64,000 bases of DNA from Archivesica marissinica (GCA_014843695.1 CM026398.1:48945579-49009578); one strand, 5' to 3'. Positions 45,401-49,097 are shown, counted from the stretch's first letter. Numbers and translations are program-made. Notes: generated by a model not told the origin, from the sequence alone.

Positions 45401-46729
45401 TGACTGTGTATAAATATGTGTGACTGTGTGGAAATATGTGTGACTTTGTGTAAATATGTGTGACTATGTGTGACTGTGTGGAAATATGTGTGACTTTGTA
45501 TAAATATGTGTGACTGTGTATAAATATGTGTGACTATGTGTGACTGTGTGTAAATATGTGTGACTATGTGTAAATATGTGTGACTATGTGTAAATATGTG
45601 TGACTATGTGTAAATATGTGTGACCATGAGGAATGCAGCTTTCATGATTGTATTATCTGTAAATATATGGAAGTAGTGTAATGAATATTGTTCAAGGAAT
45701 TGTTGCGATCGTTTCAGACCTGAAGACAAGAAGAGTATTTCATCAGAAGACTCAAAAAGTACGTCGTCCTCTTCGCTTCTCTCCCTTACATCGAAATCCA
45801 GCGACCAGATAGGAAGCAAATCTTCACCATCTGCAAAAACACTGCTCCTTGAGACAGAGATAAAAGAAACAGTGATCGAGGAGCATGTAGAGACAGCGAC
45901 GATCGCGAACGTTACAAATTCCGGACATATAATGAGTCAGTCAATGTTTACAGATAGCAGTAGAATGACTGATAGTAGATCGAGTACAAAAAGTGACCAG
46001 GGACCAAGATATAATCTCGGCCAAGGAGTTGAACTTCTAAGACGGCAAAAATCTAGCCCCGAAAGATCGTCGTCAAATCGCTCAAGTGCATCAGATGATA
46101 TAACGAGTATGGATACTGTTTTAGCGGAAATTATGTCCGATGTGAGATCATTGGAATTGCAGCAGTCTTCTGATAAACGAATGAGTTTACCGTTGCAAAA
46201 ATCAAAAGCTGCATCTAAACATACTCCAGACTTGGTGCTTGACCTCCCAGAGGGGTCAGATTCTTCCTCGCCACAGGATGGCAGCGACAGAGACAGCCCC
46301 ATTAGTGCTGCCGAGACGTTTGCTAAATCTAATCAAGGCACATTGAAAAAGGCGTCGTCGATGCCGAGGAATATATCGAGCTCTGAAGTATACTCAACAG
46401 AAATTACGCGAAATTCCGACTCACTCCTAAAAACGGCACCAATGATGTCGTCATTTCAAAACGTGAAAAGGGACGAAGTAATAACAACGTCTGTGTCGAT
46501 GATTGGACGCAAGTTCAGTTTAGATGAACACCATTTAAAATTATCGTCTTCGTCACAGATGGCGCCAGCATTCAATCCACCTATTGCAGAAAAACCGAAG
46601 CCCCCAATTAAAGTTAAACCCCCTGTTATGAAGAAACCAACAACAAGATCTCCGGACTTGTCACGGAGACTAGAAACCAACTTAGATAATGTCTCAACGA
46701 AGTCATCATCTCCGTCAAACTTAAAGTAA
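1..46729 (+). CDS. SRGAP: srGAP-family Rho GTPase-activating protein gene (5'-incomplete, 14 exons in window)
   Basis: srGAPs bind and deform plasma membrane through an F-BAR dimer and switch off Rho-family GTPases (Rac, Cdc42, RhoA) through a RhoGAP domain. They act downstream of Slit-Robo in cell migration and neurite shaping. Fourteen exons, all with GT-AG introns and matching phases, join into 946 codons. In fragment numbering: F-BAR C-terminal part and its extension about 1-290, a Pro-rich basic linker 294-310, RhoGAP about 329-515, an acidic linker 527-550, SH3 about 551-609, and a Ser-rich tail to 946. Diagnostic segments are KARNEYLL-like ARNEYLL, DKQRF, KFEFQP, GVFRIPGSQVE (arginine finger), MRYLFAFLN, MMDPYNLAICFGPTL, ELSFKKGDTL and SKHTPDLVLDLP. 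The last is a tail motif shared with vertebrate srGAPs. The start codon and the first roughly 190 residues are outside the window. Introns total over 43 kb and are mostly tandem repeats. Confidence 0.96.
180..425 (+). mobile_element. piggyBac-like MITE, family M1
   Basis: Ends are inverted: TTAACCCTTTCAACCCCA at left and its near-perfect complement at right, ending GAAAGGGTTAA. TTAA lies at both ends. It contains an internal hairpin around GTGTAGATCCAGATGAGCCG / CGTCTCATCAGGATCTGCAC. No ORF. TTAA targets and CCCTTT ends are typical of piggyBac elements. Other copies lie at 4879, 5228, 19350 and 37376. Confidence 0.8.
505..2650. repeat. 34-bp minisatellite, about 63 copies (intron 1)
   Basis: Unit begins GGCATTCATAGCAAAATAAC and is 34 bp long. 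Units differ mainly at three two-state sites: CAT/CGT, CTGTAAGG/CTACAAGG and ACGTT/ATGTT. Minus-strand ORFs of 67 codons span two units and are not genes. Confidence 0.97.
2651..3234. repeat. intron 1 spacer with short duplications and (TA)n
   Basis: A fragment of MITE family M2 is near 2820-2872 (GCGGCTGATCTGGATCTATG). About three copies of a roughly 45-50-bp unit with CACAGTCACAGACT run 2925-3050. A (TA)n microsatellite lies at 3139-3170. No gene seen. Confidence 0.6.
3246..3519 (+). mobile_element. tRNA-derived SINE, family A, with target-site duplication
   Basis: The tRNA-like head has an A box (TGGTCGAGTGGTTACGG) and a B box (GGGTTCCAGCC). A body follows with TTTCTTACGGAGGTTGGTGC, then an A/T-rich tail. 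It is flanked by the 11-bp direct repeat ATTGTATTACA at 3235-3245 and 3520-3530. A second copy is at 26125. Confidence 0.88.
3733..4236. repeat. 36-bp minisatellite running into the exon 2 acceptor, plus duplicated flank
   Basis: About eleven copies of a 36-bp unit (TTTGAAAATAAAACTATCTA...GCATTTTA) from 3836. The segment at 3733-3860 repeats 3184-3240 plus 3531-3605, the upstream copy being split by the SINE. The unit is a multiple of three, so an ORF with a 12-residue period reads through it. That ORF is not coding. Confidence 0.93.
4244..4372 (+). CDS. SRGAP: srGAP exon 2 (F-BAR)
   Basis: Forty-three codons (residues 50-92) from KQDKYSVNKLKALHARNEYL to NKYFSDDVSDLMD, the strongly conserved F-BAR core of the family. 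The acceptor is TTTGTTTTCAG and the donor GGAT|GTAAGT, phase 0 on both sides. The 36-bp intronic array runs directly into this acceptor. An upstream ATG-initiated ORF that reads through the array ends in another frame and is not the coding frame. Confidence 0.96.
4439..4717 (-). mobile_element. tRNA-derived SINE, family B
   Basis: On the minus strand, 72 bases at 4646-4717 resemble a tRNA (GGATCTGTAGCTCAGTGG, B box GGTTCGATCCC, anticodon-like GGT). The D and T stems are broken. The body contains ACGTGCACGGCGTAAAGCAC on the plus strand. An eroded copy lies at 28676-28890. It is better read as a SINE than as a working tRNA gene. Confidence 0.75.
4738..4878. other. dispersed repeat fragment in intron 2
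   Basis: Contains GGAAGCCACTTTGAGGC, which recurs near 33728. Nothing else recognised. Confidence 0.35.
4879..5102 (+). mobile_element. piggyBac-like MITE, family M1
   Basis: TTAA at both ends, TTAACCCTTTCAACACCA left and TGTTGAATGGGTTAA right. The internal hairpin is slightly shortened relative to the copy at 180. Confidence 0.75.
5228..5402 (+). mobile_element. 5'-truncated M1 MITE copy
   Basis: Begins inside the element at AAAAAGTGTAGATCCAGATG and keeps the palindrome and the right end (GTTGAATGGGTTAA). The left inverted repeat is missing. Confidence 0.7.
5455..5612 (+). mobile_element. SINE family D copy
   Basis: GGTCGCCAGATCGGACAGGT, a CTCCGGTTTCCTCCCACAC segment, then the shared tail GAGTGATTAATATAAAAGTT...CTTCGCCATCG. 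Related copies at 8125, 20545, 37962, 54385 and 59608. It ends about 30 bases before the exon 3 acceptor. Confidence 0.7.
5643..5864 (+). CDS. SRGAP: srGAP exon 3 (F-BAR)
   Basis: Seventy-four codons (residues 93-166), starting CMDFGFHNSIRG and ending KKFEFQPCRGDE. The family signatures DKQRF and KFEFQP...GDE are visible. The acceptor is GTTATTTTCAG and the donor GATGAG|GTGAGA, phase 0 on both sides. A minus-strand ORF over the same bases is a shadow. Confidence 0.97.
5882..6093 (+). mobile_element. piggyBac-like MITE, family M2
   Basis: TTAACCCATTGCACGCTAGC at left, GGCAAAGGGTTAA at right, TTAA at both ends. Internal inverted segments include AGAGCCTGATCAGA and AACCTGATCAGACTG. No ORF. Confidence 0.7.
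6094..6440. repeat. short tandem repeats and (TA)n in intron 3
   Basis: Several copies of a roughly 24-bp unit with GATAATGTAATTTATTTC run 6155-6265. Two copies of a roughly 61-bp unit with CTTAACCACTAGGCTACAGG run 6294-6405, then (TA)n to 6436. Confidence 0.75.
6749..6850 (+). CDS. SRGAP: srGAP exon 4 (F-BAR extension)
   Basis: Thirty-four codons (residues 167-200): VRQISAQKPVQDQLLQ through LEQLKLDNDE. It matches the conserved V-x-Q-x-SAQ-x-PVQ segment. The acceptor ATGAAG|GTACGACAG has a weak pyrimidine tract. A second AG nine bases downstream (CGACAG|ATT) would remove three residues in frame. Conservation of the leading Val and Gln favours the first. The donor is GATGAG|GTAAGA. Confidence 0.92.
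7079..7282 (+). pseudogene. non-LTR retrotransposon reverse-transcriptase fragment (intron 4)
   Basis: One open frame reads KNGSACGVDAIPYDVLKN, then LFQLIFDCSRIPSIWRKA, LVCPILKD and a final MNY. This is the GxDxIPxxxLK ... WR-x-A-x-V-x-PI-x-K ... NY(R) pattern of LINE reverse transcriptases, before the catalytic YADD region. It stops shortly after NY. No endonuclease or remaining RT motifs are nearby, so it is a dead fragment. Confidence 0.8.
7520..7687 (+). CDS. SRGAP: srGAP exon 5 (F-BAR extension)
   Basis: Fifty-six codons (residues 201-256) from TWKSLEATEKSLTELI to RLETEGYYLH. The segment E-A-T...D-V and the final Q/L-E-T-E-x-Y-Y correspond to the helical region closing the extended F-BAR domain. 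Acceptor CTGCTTCAG, donor TTACAT|GTATGT, phase 0. The middle (TPPRSPHETDKKRSQ) is Ser/Pro-rich and probably a disordered loop. Confidence 0.95.
7928..7997. repeat. perfect 27-bp inverted repeat (hairpin) in intron 5
   Basis: Left arm 7928-7954 begins GAAATGTCAGTTATTTACAC. Right arm 7971-7997 is its exact complement, with a 16-base loop. Outside the arms GAGGTAT and ATACCTC can extend the stem past a small bulge. Confidence 0.9.
8125..8232 (-). mobile_element. SINE family D fragment
   Basis: Contains GGAGAAAACCCACCTGTTGC and AGTCCGAGGATCGA, matching the body and B-box side of the family D copy at 20545. Diverged and partial. Confidence 0.6.
8236..9832. repeat. 14-bp minisatellite, about 110 copies, with higher-order structure (intron 5)
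   Basis: Unit ATAATAACATTACC. Variants with GACATT, AACCTTA and CTAACATA recur in the same order about every 290-300 bp (compare 8700, 9000 and 9287), showing block duplication. It ends about 100 bases before exon 6. Confidence 0.95.
9934..10046 (+). CDS. SRGAP: srGAP exon 6 (end of extended F-BAR)
   Basis: Thirty-seven codons plus two bases (residues 257-294) from KFRSYTLSNNRISRLQAKFS to GEDASSTGAR. The I-x-x-LQAK...LGE motif is a family hallmark. Acceptor TTTGGCTTTGCAG, donor GTCAG|GTAATT. The exon ends after the second base of an Arg codon, matching the next exon. It follows the 14-bp array by about 100 bases. Confidence 0.95.
10484..10708 (+). mobile_element. M2 MITE copy, left end damaged
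   Basis: GCACGCTAGCGGCAGATAAA at left, then a strong internal inverted repeat (AGCATAGAGCCAGATCAGAT / ...GATCAGGCTCTATGCT). The right end reads CAGGTTAA. Left TTAA is not visible. Confidence 0.7.
10709..11078. other. intron 6 spacer, nothing recognised
   Basis: A/T-rich unique-looking sequence with one G run near 11008-11016. No exon, RNA gene or repeat family identified. Confidence 0.4.
11079..11325 (+). mobile_element. SINE family C
   Basis: Degenerate tRNA-like head (GAAGTCGTGATAGCGCAG ... GAGTATGAGCCCAGC). The body has GTGCCCTTAGGCAAGGCATT and GATGGATTCCATCAGGAATG. The tail is GTGATTAATATAAGTTGTAA ... TTTCGCAATTGAGC. Copies at 25570, 37727, 47490 and 56140. Confidence 0.82.
11338..12008. 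repeat. 29-bp minisatellite, copy A (about 23 units)
   Basis: Unit contains GGATTGTATCAATCGCTGTT and is 29 bp, with CGCT/CGAT/CAAT variants and two partial units (GGATTTATTATGAACGG). It reappears after the gap at 14289. Confidence 0.95.
12009..12290. repeat. spacer of duplicated block, copy A
   Basis: About 280 bases that recur at 14996-15277 with one clear substitution (CACCATAAATC versus CACCATAGATC). Not coding by any recognisable homology. Confidence 0.85.
12291..13288. repeat. 63-bp minisatellite, copy A, cut by assembly gap
   Basis: About sixteen units containing CTGTACCATACACATACCAA and CATATGTCATTTATAACTCA. Because 63 is a multiple of three, an ORF with a 21-residue period (RYTCTIHIPTYVIYNSFSIN) passes through it. 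The start lies in the spacer and no homology is seen, so it is not called as a gene. Confidence 0.95.
13289..14288. other. assembly gap of exactly 1000 N
   Basis: A round-number gap, so its size is a placeholder. It separates two near-identical copies of the same repeat block. Confidence 0.99.
14289..14995. repeat. 29-bp minisatellite, copy B
   Basis: Same 29-bp unit and same partial units as copy A, in the same order over long stretches. The end differs, having units with CAAATGATG. Confidence 0.95.
14996..15277. repeat. spacer of duplicated block, copy B
   Basis: Near-identical to 12009-12290. Confidence 0.85.
15278..18625. repeat. 63-bp minisatellite, copy B (about 53 units)
   Basis: The same unit as 12291-13288, continuing far longer. 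Variants (ACTCATT, ACTAATT, CACTCGTT; ACAATCG, ACATTCG, ACAGTCG) cluster, and unit blocks are themselves repeated (for example 15280-15500 versus 15660-15800). ORFs on both strands are by-products. Confidence 0.95.
18626..19349. other. intron 6 spacer with short (about 33-bp) repeat
   Basis: Three or four copies of a unit with CGCACATATACACATGACC at 18775-18930. The rest looks unique and A/T-rich. No exon seen. Confidence 0.5.
19350..19591 (-). mobile_element. M1 MITE abutting an M2 MITE
   Basis: Opposite orientation to the copy at 180 (CAAGTAACTGACATGGACTG first). TTAA at both ends. Its right TTAA (19588-19591) is also the left TTAA of the next element. Confidence 0.8.
19588..19837 (+). mobile_element. 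M2-like MITE
   Basis: TTAACCCATTTGATTCTGGA at left and TCCAGAATGAAATGGGTTAA at right form the inverted ends. Internal GATCAGGCTCTATGCTGTTT matches M2 copies. Confidence 0.78.
19838..20544. other. intron 6 spacer with a 78-bp direct duplication
   Basis: Two copies of about 78 bp, near 20348-20425 and 20426-20502 (CTTGTATAGAAGATAAAGTC start). They differ at two or three bases. Otherwise no feature seen. Confidence 0.7.
20545..20750 (-). mobile_element. SINE family D
   Basis: Starts with the tail complement (CGATTGCGAAGCAAGTTCTA ... TTAATCCCTCTCG), then GGGAGGAAACCGGAGTACCC, and ends with GGATCGAACCCGGGTTGC, a B-box-like sequence on the minus strand. Confidence 0.75.
20751..21291. other. end of intron 6, nothing recognised
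   Basis: A/T-rich, unique-looking; supplies the branch and acceptor region of exon 7. Confidence 0.4.
21292..21394 (+). CDS. SRGAP: srGAP exon 7 (Pro-rich linker to RhoGAP)
   Basis: Completes the split Arg and encodes PPSLPPKPKKRRIGRN through LFGGNLEEYIE (residues 294-328). The RPP-x-x-PPKP linker followed by KLF-x-G-x-LE matches srGAPs just before the RhoGAP domain. Acceptor ATGTTACAG, donor ATTGAG|GTATGT, phase 0. The 32-bp array begins about 25 bases into the following intron. Confidence 0.95.
21420..24580. repeat. 32-bp minisatellite, about 98 copies (intron 7)
   Basis: Unit GACATTGAGATCTGTGTTGC...TGTGTGTCCTGA, 32 bp. A distinctive run of variant units at 23540-23660 recurs at 24105-24225, about 570 bases later. 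Several units read ATTGAGGTATGTG, matching the exon 7 donor. Minus-strand ORFs are by-products. Confidence 0.96.
24581..24925. other. intron 7 spacer
   Basis: A/T-rich, no feature recognised. Confidence 0.4.
24926..25258. repeat. 29-bp A/T-rich minisatellite (intron 7, before exon 8)
   Basis: About a dozen units of GATACAGAAATATCATAATT followed by ATACCATAA, some lacking the last part. It ends 44 bases before the exon 8 acceptor. Confidence 0.9.
25303..25441 (+). CDS. SRGAP: srGAP exon 8 (RhoGAP start, arginine finger)
   Basis: Forty-six codons plus one base (residues 329-375). It encodes the first RhoGAP helices and the loop GVFRIPGSQVEIND. The Arg in GVFR (codon 25387-25389, residue 357) is the catalytic arginine finger inserted into the GTPase active site. 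Acceptor CAATTTCAG, donor GAAAG|GTAACC, phase 1. Reading on into the intron meets a stop after about a dozen codons. Confidence 0.97.
25570..25775 (-). mobile_element. SINE family C (minus strand)
   Basis: Complement of the copy at 11079: CGATTGCGAAACAAGTTATT, TTGCCTAAGGGCACAATCG, and the head complement GGGCTCGAACTCCGG with an intact B box. Confidence 0.82.
25776..26124. other. intron 8 spacer
   Basis: No gene or known repeat recognised. Confidence 0.4.
26125..26342 (+). mobile_element. SINE family A next to exon 9 acceptor
   Basis: Same head (CCTCCGTGGTCGAGTGGTTA) and body (TTTCTTACGGAGGCTGGTGC) as the copy at 3246. It is shortened and ends in an (AAT)n tail. Exon 9 begins 19 bases later. 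Confidence 0.88.
26362..26499 (+). CDS. SRGAP: srGAP exon 9 (RhoGAP)
   Basis: Completes Gly-375, encodes DDPLADEEDACEKINSAAGV, then LKMFFRELKPPLFPLP and ELIACS, and ends one base into Met-421. NSAAGVLK-x-FFREL-x-PPLFP is the conserved RhoGAP core helix with its Lys and Arg. The acceptor AATCTGTAG lies about 20 bases after the end of a SINE. The donor is CAGTA|GTAAGT. Confidence 0.97.
26549..27679. repeat. 49-bp minisatellite made of the exon 10 acceptor (intron 9)
   Basis: About 23 units plus the real junction. Each unit contains TGTGTATTGCAGTGTTGGAT, the last 12 intron and first 8 exon bases of the exon 10 junction. GTAGATTACTTGTGGTATAA and TGATGCAT follow. Unit variants include TCAAGCTATA in the first third. 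The first copy has the best pyrimidine tract (CAATTCTCCTGTATTGCAG). Confidence 0.97.
27680..27782 (+). CDS. SRGAP: srGAP exon 10 (RhoGAP)
   Basis: Starting TGTTGGATGAAC, it completes Met-421 and encodes LDEQAKIDKIKELLASL then VMRYLFAFLN (residues 422-454), ending two bases into His-455. VMRYLFAFLN is nearly invariant in srGAPs. The acceptor TGTGTATTGCAG is the last of about 24 near-identical acceptor copies. Only this one continues into the conserved sequence. Donor AATCA|GTAAGT. Confidence 0.97.
27810..28271. mobile_element. short-inverted-repeat element in intron 10
   Basis: ACAGTCAAACCT at left and AGGTTTGACTGT at right are exact complements. Internal TTAAGCAGCCACTTTCTGTG segments recur in pieces near 34760, 35060 and 53987. 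Contains an A-run at 27909. Non-autonomous. Confidence 0.6.
28272..28675. other. intron 10 spacer
   Basis: A 95-codon ORF (28358-28645) is A/T-rich with no recognisable homology and is not called. Confidence 0.4.
28676..28890 (-). mobile_element. SINE family B, eroded head
   Basis: Matches 4439-4680 (GCCTCCTGAAGAGATTAG, TTCTTTTACGTGCACGGTGT). The tRNA-like part is heavily mutated. Confidence 0.7.
28993..29205 (+). CDS. SRGAP: srGAP exon 11 (RhoGAP end)
   Basis: Seventy full codons plus split ends (residues 455-526). It encodes LSEYSDENMMDPYNLAICFG and PTLIPIP, then VNEVIKTII and EKCIVDMG. The Asn in PYNLAICFGPTL is the conserved RhoGAP residue that helps hold the GTPase switch regions. Acceptor TTGGTTTCAG, donor GATATGGG|GTAAGT. 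If the intron is retained, TAA follows at once (ATG GGG TAA). The donor and the last exon bases are repeated in the array that follows. Confidence 0.97.
29206..30520. repeat. about 80-bp minisatellite made of the exon 11 donor (intron 11)
   Basis: About sixteen units after the real junction. Each carries GTTGATATGGGGTAAGTTGA, the last exon 11 bases joined to the intron start, followed by ATGTCTAGACTAC and GACAATGTATTGCCTAGGAA. Two units near the ends read ATGTAGTAAG instead. Confidence 0.97.
30521..30950. repeat. 22-bp repeat (about 8 units) and spacer
   Basis: Unit GATATAGAGTGAATGTATCA plus TT at 30640-30815. The flanks are A/T-rich and unrecognised. Confidence 0.9.
30951..31165. repeat. 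GAT/GAG trinucleotide microsatellite before exon 12
   Basis: Mixed GAT, GAG, GAA and GTT triplets. Poly-Ser and poly-His ORFs on the minus strand result from this. The exon 12 acceptor follows about 30 bases later. Confidence 0.93.
31197..31267 (+). CDS. SRGAP: srGAP exon 12 (acidic linker)
   Basis: Short exon (residues 526-550) encoding QDSLDGMEEDEAERSMQSDD and more Asp/Glu. Both split codons join correctly: GG|G before and G|AT after. Vertebrate srGAPs also have an acidic, weakly conserved linker here. Acceptor ATTTTTCAG, donor GATGAAG|GTGGGT. The GAT run inside the exon resembles the intronic GAT repeat just upstream. Retaining the intron adds about 15 codons and then a TAA. Confidence 0.88.
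31268..32578. repeat. 69-bp minisatellite starting at the exon 12 donor
   Basis: About nineteen units beginning GTGGGTACTGTGATGTGCAG. The first starts at the first intron base after exon 12. The unit is a multiple of three and free of stops in some frames, giving a Cys-rich plus-strand ORF of 492 codons and a minus ORF of 286. Neither is in the exon 12 frame, and neither is called. Confidence 0.96.
32655..32855 (+). mobile_element. tRNA-derived SINE, family F
   Basis: B-box-like GGTTCGAATCCC with CCCCTCACCACTGTA before it. The body has CTTGGATGGGCACCCAGGGT and CTTCCTCCACTAGTCATAGC. The style matches the copy at 49098. The 5' head is incomplete. Confidence 0.6.
32856..34185. other. intron 12 spacer, nothing coding
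   Basis: Unique-looking sequence with a C run at 34061-34071 and a fragment near 33717-33760 shared with 4738-4790. No exon is needed for phase continuity between exons 12 and 13. Confidence 0.5.
34186..34680. repeat. 61-bp minisatellite, about 8 units (intron 12)
   Basis: Unit GGTAAGGAATTAAGCAAGAG...GATTATATGATAGTA. Each unit carries the donor-like TAG|GTAAGG. Confidence 0.94.
34790..34994 (+). mobile_element. diverged M3 MITE
   Basis: Similar to 51162-51375: CACTAGCGGTGAAAATAAC, an imperfect long palindrome around TATCATAATGACAC, then CCCAGCATGCAAAGAGTCAA. Flanking TTAA is lost. Confidence 0.7.
34995..35396. other. intron 12 spacer
   Basis: Small pieces of the AAGCAGCC element (see 27810) near 35045-35090. 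Otherwise unrecognised. Confidence 0.35.
35397..35608 (-). mobile_element. M2 MITE
   Basis: TTAA at both ends, internal GATCAGGATCTATGTTATTT and GATCTGGCTCTATGCTGTTT inverted arms. Same family as 5882 and 10484. Confidence 0.72.
35838..36662. repeat. 22-bp minisatellite, about 37 units (intron 12)
   Basis: Unit ATGCAAGGGAGGAGTTTATG plus GT, with GCATTTA and GATATG variants. 22 bp in three frames gives a 22-residue ORF period; not coding. Confidence 0.95.
36730..37298. repeat. 64-bp minisatellite, about 9 units (intron 12)
   Basis: Unit GATTCCTCCCAACTCACCCT...CAGGTCAGGGAGAG, G/C-richer than its surroundings. Short plus ORFs are by-products. Confidence 0.94.
37376..37621 (-). mobile_element. 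M1 MITE
   Basis: TTAACCCATTCAACCCCAAG left, GGGGTTGAAAGGGTTAA right, TTAA at both ends. The internal palindrome GACGGCTCGTTACGAGCCG is intact. Confidence 0.82.
37727..38080 (+). mobile_element. SINE family C followed by inverted family D fragment
   Basis: Family C at 37727-37955 has the head GAAGTCGTGATATCGCAATG and B box GGAGTTCGAGCCCC. From 37962 a minus-strand family D piece starts at its tail complement (ACACCAATTGTGAAACAAGC) and runs to GGAGTACCCGG. Confidence 0.75.
38088..38312. repeat. about 60-bp repeat, 3-4 units
   Basis: Unit TTGCTTGGCGCCTCCATGGT ... GAGACCTG. The first and last units are diverged. Confidence 0.85.
38313..38844. other. end of intron 12
   Basis: Contains TTTATACAAATTTATTTTGA, a SINE tail fragment, at about 38580. 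No other feature. Confidence 0.4.
38845..39025 (+). CDS. SRGAP: srGAP exon 13 (SH3 domain)
   Basis: Fifty-nine codons plus split ends (residues 550-610), a complete SH3 domain in one exon. Visible are ALYDF, the RT-loop segment GRTDRELSFKKGD, WWEG (with the conserved Trp that packs proline ligands) and GLIPSNYV. Acceptor ACTCTATAG, donor CATCT|GTAAGT. SH3 domains of srGAPs bind Pro-rich partners such as the Robo tail and WAVE/formin regulators, and also contact the F-BAR in cis. Confidence 0.97.
39087..41695. repeat. 17-bp minisatellite, about 150 units (intron 13)
   Basis: Unit CCCTCTATAACAGTTGG, variants GTCGG, GTCGA, ATTCGG and TAGCAG. A marker run (GCAGTCGGTTCTCTATAAC) at about 39713 recurs at about 40482, showing a block duplication of roughly 770 bp. 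Every unit ends in a pyrimidine-AG like a splice acceptor. Confidence 0.96.
41745..45625. repeat. 20-bp minisatellite, about 190 units (intron 13)
   Basis: Unit AAATATGTGTGACTGTGTGT. Minus-strand ORFs up to 323 codons appear in all three frames because the unit lacks stops there; none is coding. The stretch 42690-43140 recurs near-identically at 43940-44400, and 44740-45060 recurs at 45220-45545. Confidence 0.96.
45718..46729 (+). CDS. SRGAP: srGAP exon 14 (Ser-rich C-terminal tail and stop)
   Basis: Completes Leu-610 and encodes 336 residues to a TAA at 46727-46729. The first part is a Ser/Lys-rich run (PEDKKSISSEDSKSTSSSS). Then comes a short helical segment, DVRSLELQQSSDKR, and SKHTPDLVLDLPEGSDSSSP, which matches the conserved C-terminal motif of srGAPs. 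Near the end is a Pro/Lys stretch (KPKPPIKVKPPVMKKP), a possible SH3 ligand. The acceptor is GATCGTTTCAG. Probably disordered and phosphorylated. Antisense ORFs here are shadows. Confidence 0.94.
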
Positions 46730-46840
46730 CCTAACTACGGAGGGGGAAACCACGGTGTTCTGTTGTTGAATTCAGCATTTATTTATTGTTCAAACACCAG
46801 TTCTTATGCATAATAAAGTGTTTGTTTTCACCAGCAAACA
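46730..46840 (+). terminator. srGAP 3' UTR with polyadenylation signal
   Basis: A canonical AATAAA lies at 46812-46817, 83 bases after the stop, followed by a TG/T-rich stretch (GTGTTTGTTTTC) like a downstream element. The cleavage site itself is not visible. An A/T-rich alternative (AATAAAAAA) occurs near 47050. Confidence 0.6.
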
Positions 46841-47489
46841 TTGCCAGTAATGTTGTTGTAGGTTAGGTTATATATAGTCGTCGCTTATGAGAGTCGTATG
46901 TTGCTGTTATACTTGCTCACAAATTCATAACTGACGACAAATGAATATCGAAAATAGGGTATTTTCTAGAGGGGAATAGCAGAGCCCGCCGCGATGCCTC
47001 TTTTTAGGCCCACCCGTTTGCCCATTAGCCCTGCCACCTGCCTTTTTAAAATTAATAAAAAAAAAAAATTTTAATATATATACGCCTCAACAGATGCCTT
47101 CGGGTGGGCAGACACTCGACCTCGTCCGCCCTTTTCCCCATTATGTACTGCCTTACTGCCTCTTTGATCAATCACTGTCATTTAACAAACAAATTTCAAG
47201 GGGCTAACCCCAAAATACCCAGTCTCGCACCTCATCATGGCTCTAATTGCACCCTGCCCCTTTTCTGACCCACCCTGACCAACTATTTCCTCTCAAATAG
47301 CATGCAATATTGTCTGTCGGTACTTTACCGTTCTTTATAACTGTAGTCTCATTGGACAGGTAGACATGTGTGTAGCAGACAATATACACTACATCTCTCA
47401 CAAGTCTTGAGGAAACCTTGTATAGTTGCTCACCACTAAACAAATATGTCCGCCTGTATGTGATGAGCATGTTATTCACCGCAGATTGA
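46841..47489. other. downstream of srGAP, nothing recognised
   Basis: An A/T run near 47045-47085. No exon found. Confidence 0.4.
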
Positions 47490-47716
47490 TTTAGTTTATA
47501 CAAATTTATTTTAGCGCGATTGCGAAATAAGTACTTACAACTTACATTAATCACGCTCAAGACCTCATTCCTGATGGAATCCATCGCCACGAGGGAGAGA
47601 GAAGAGGCAATGTGGAGCTTAAATGCCTTGCCTAAGGGCACAATCATAATGGCTCAAATTCCGGGCCTTTCGCACCTGAAGCGAACGCGCTACCACTGGG
47701 CTAGCATGACTTCCAC
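47490..47716 (-). mobile_element. SINE family C (minus strand)
   Basis: CGATTGCGAAATAAGTACTT tail complement, TTGCCTAAGGGCACAATC, and a head ending CTAGCATGACTTCCAC. Confidence 0.8.
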
Positions 47717-48399
47717 AGCAGATTGCTTTCATTTCTATTGCGTCATTTTTATGAGATTTTATCAAATTTGTGATCAAGTGTATACAAAACATGAAAATAA
47801 CTCTCAAAACCATAACCTGGTCTTCTTGAAAGAATGGCAAACTTATTGCGGTGTAATGCAATACAATAGAAAAGCAAGTAATCACAGGTAATATACATGA
47901 AAGTAACTCTAATACCATTCTCAAAGCTCAAGTGATTTGATTGGTTGACACTGAGATTTGCTCTTGGCTAGACCAATGAGAAAGTTTGAAATCTGAGGAA
48001 AGTTTTATAACCATGGGGGGGGGGGGGTTCGGATAGGCCTGGTCTGGAGAAGGACACATTTAAAGCAGTATGGTGTAATGTAAAACGATAGAACAGCGAG
48101 AAACCACAGGAGAGATATAAATATATTTGGAAGTTGTATTTTCATTGAAATATTGTTGAATTAAGAAAGATATATATACATCATTAATCCATGCTTTGAT
48201 TTCTGTAATACAGTGTATATAAATGTGTATATCACTTCTACAAGATTTACTTCAGTTTGAATACAAATCTAGTCAGGTGTTTCATACTAGTATGTCACCA
48301 TATCATGTATGTACCGGAAGTTGCCATGTGCAATATATAACGTAATAATGCACCAAATGGAACATAATGCATTATAGCCTGTATCGCAACTACCATAAC
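47717..48399. other. intergenic, nothing recognised
   Basis: A G run (48015-48027) and A/T-rich sequence. Confidence 0.4.
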
Positions 48400-49022
48400 T
48401 TTTCTATCTTAGCTTGTCGTTCATAGCTTGTCTATCTTAGCTTGTCTACCTTAGCTTGTCTATCATAGCTTGTCGTTCATAGCTTGTCTATCATAGCTTG
48501 TCTACCAGAGCTTGTCTATCAGAGCATGTCTATCAGAGCATGTCTATCTTAGCTTGTCTACCTTAGCTTGTCGTTCATAGCTTGTCTATCTTAGCTTGTC
48601 TATCTTAGCATGTCTATCAGAGCTTGTCTATCAGAGCATGTCTATCTTAGCTTGTCCATCTTAGCTTGTCCATCATAGCTTGTATATCATAGCTTGTCTA
48701 TCTTAGCTTGTCTATCATAGCTTGTCTATTATAGCTTGTCTATCATAGCTTGTCTACCTTTGCTTGTCTATCATAGCTTGCCTATTATAGCTTGTCTGTC
48801 AGAGCTTGTCTATCTAGCTTGTCTACCTTTGCTTGTCTATTATAGCTTGTCTATCTAGCTTGTCTACCTTTGCTTGTCTATCATAGCTTGTCTGTCAGAG
48901 CTTGTCTATCTAGTTTGTCTACCTTTGCTTGTCTACCTTTGCTTGTCTATTATAGCTTGTCTATTATAGCTTGTCTATCTAGCTTGTCTACCTTTGCTTG
49001 TCTATCATAGCTTGTCTATCGT
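48400..49022. repeat. 14-bp minisatellite, about 44 units
   Basis: Unit TAGCTTGTCTATCA, with CTTAGC, AGAGC and CCTTTGC variants. Confidence 0.94.
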
Positions 49023-49097
49023 ACTGTTCTTACTATTTACATCTACAAGAAGTATTTCCCAATTCTTGCTTAATTAACACCAGTCATAAATTCCTTT

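Noticed and set aside
45872..45874. Internal start of a separate 285-codon gene
   Set aside because: The reading frame is open from the exon 14 acceptor and continues the SH3 exon in phase.
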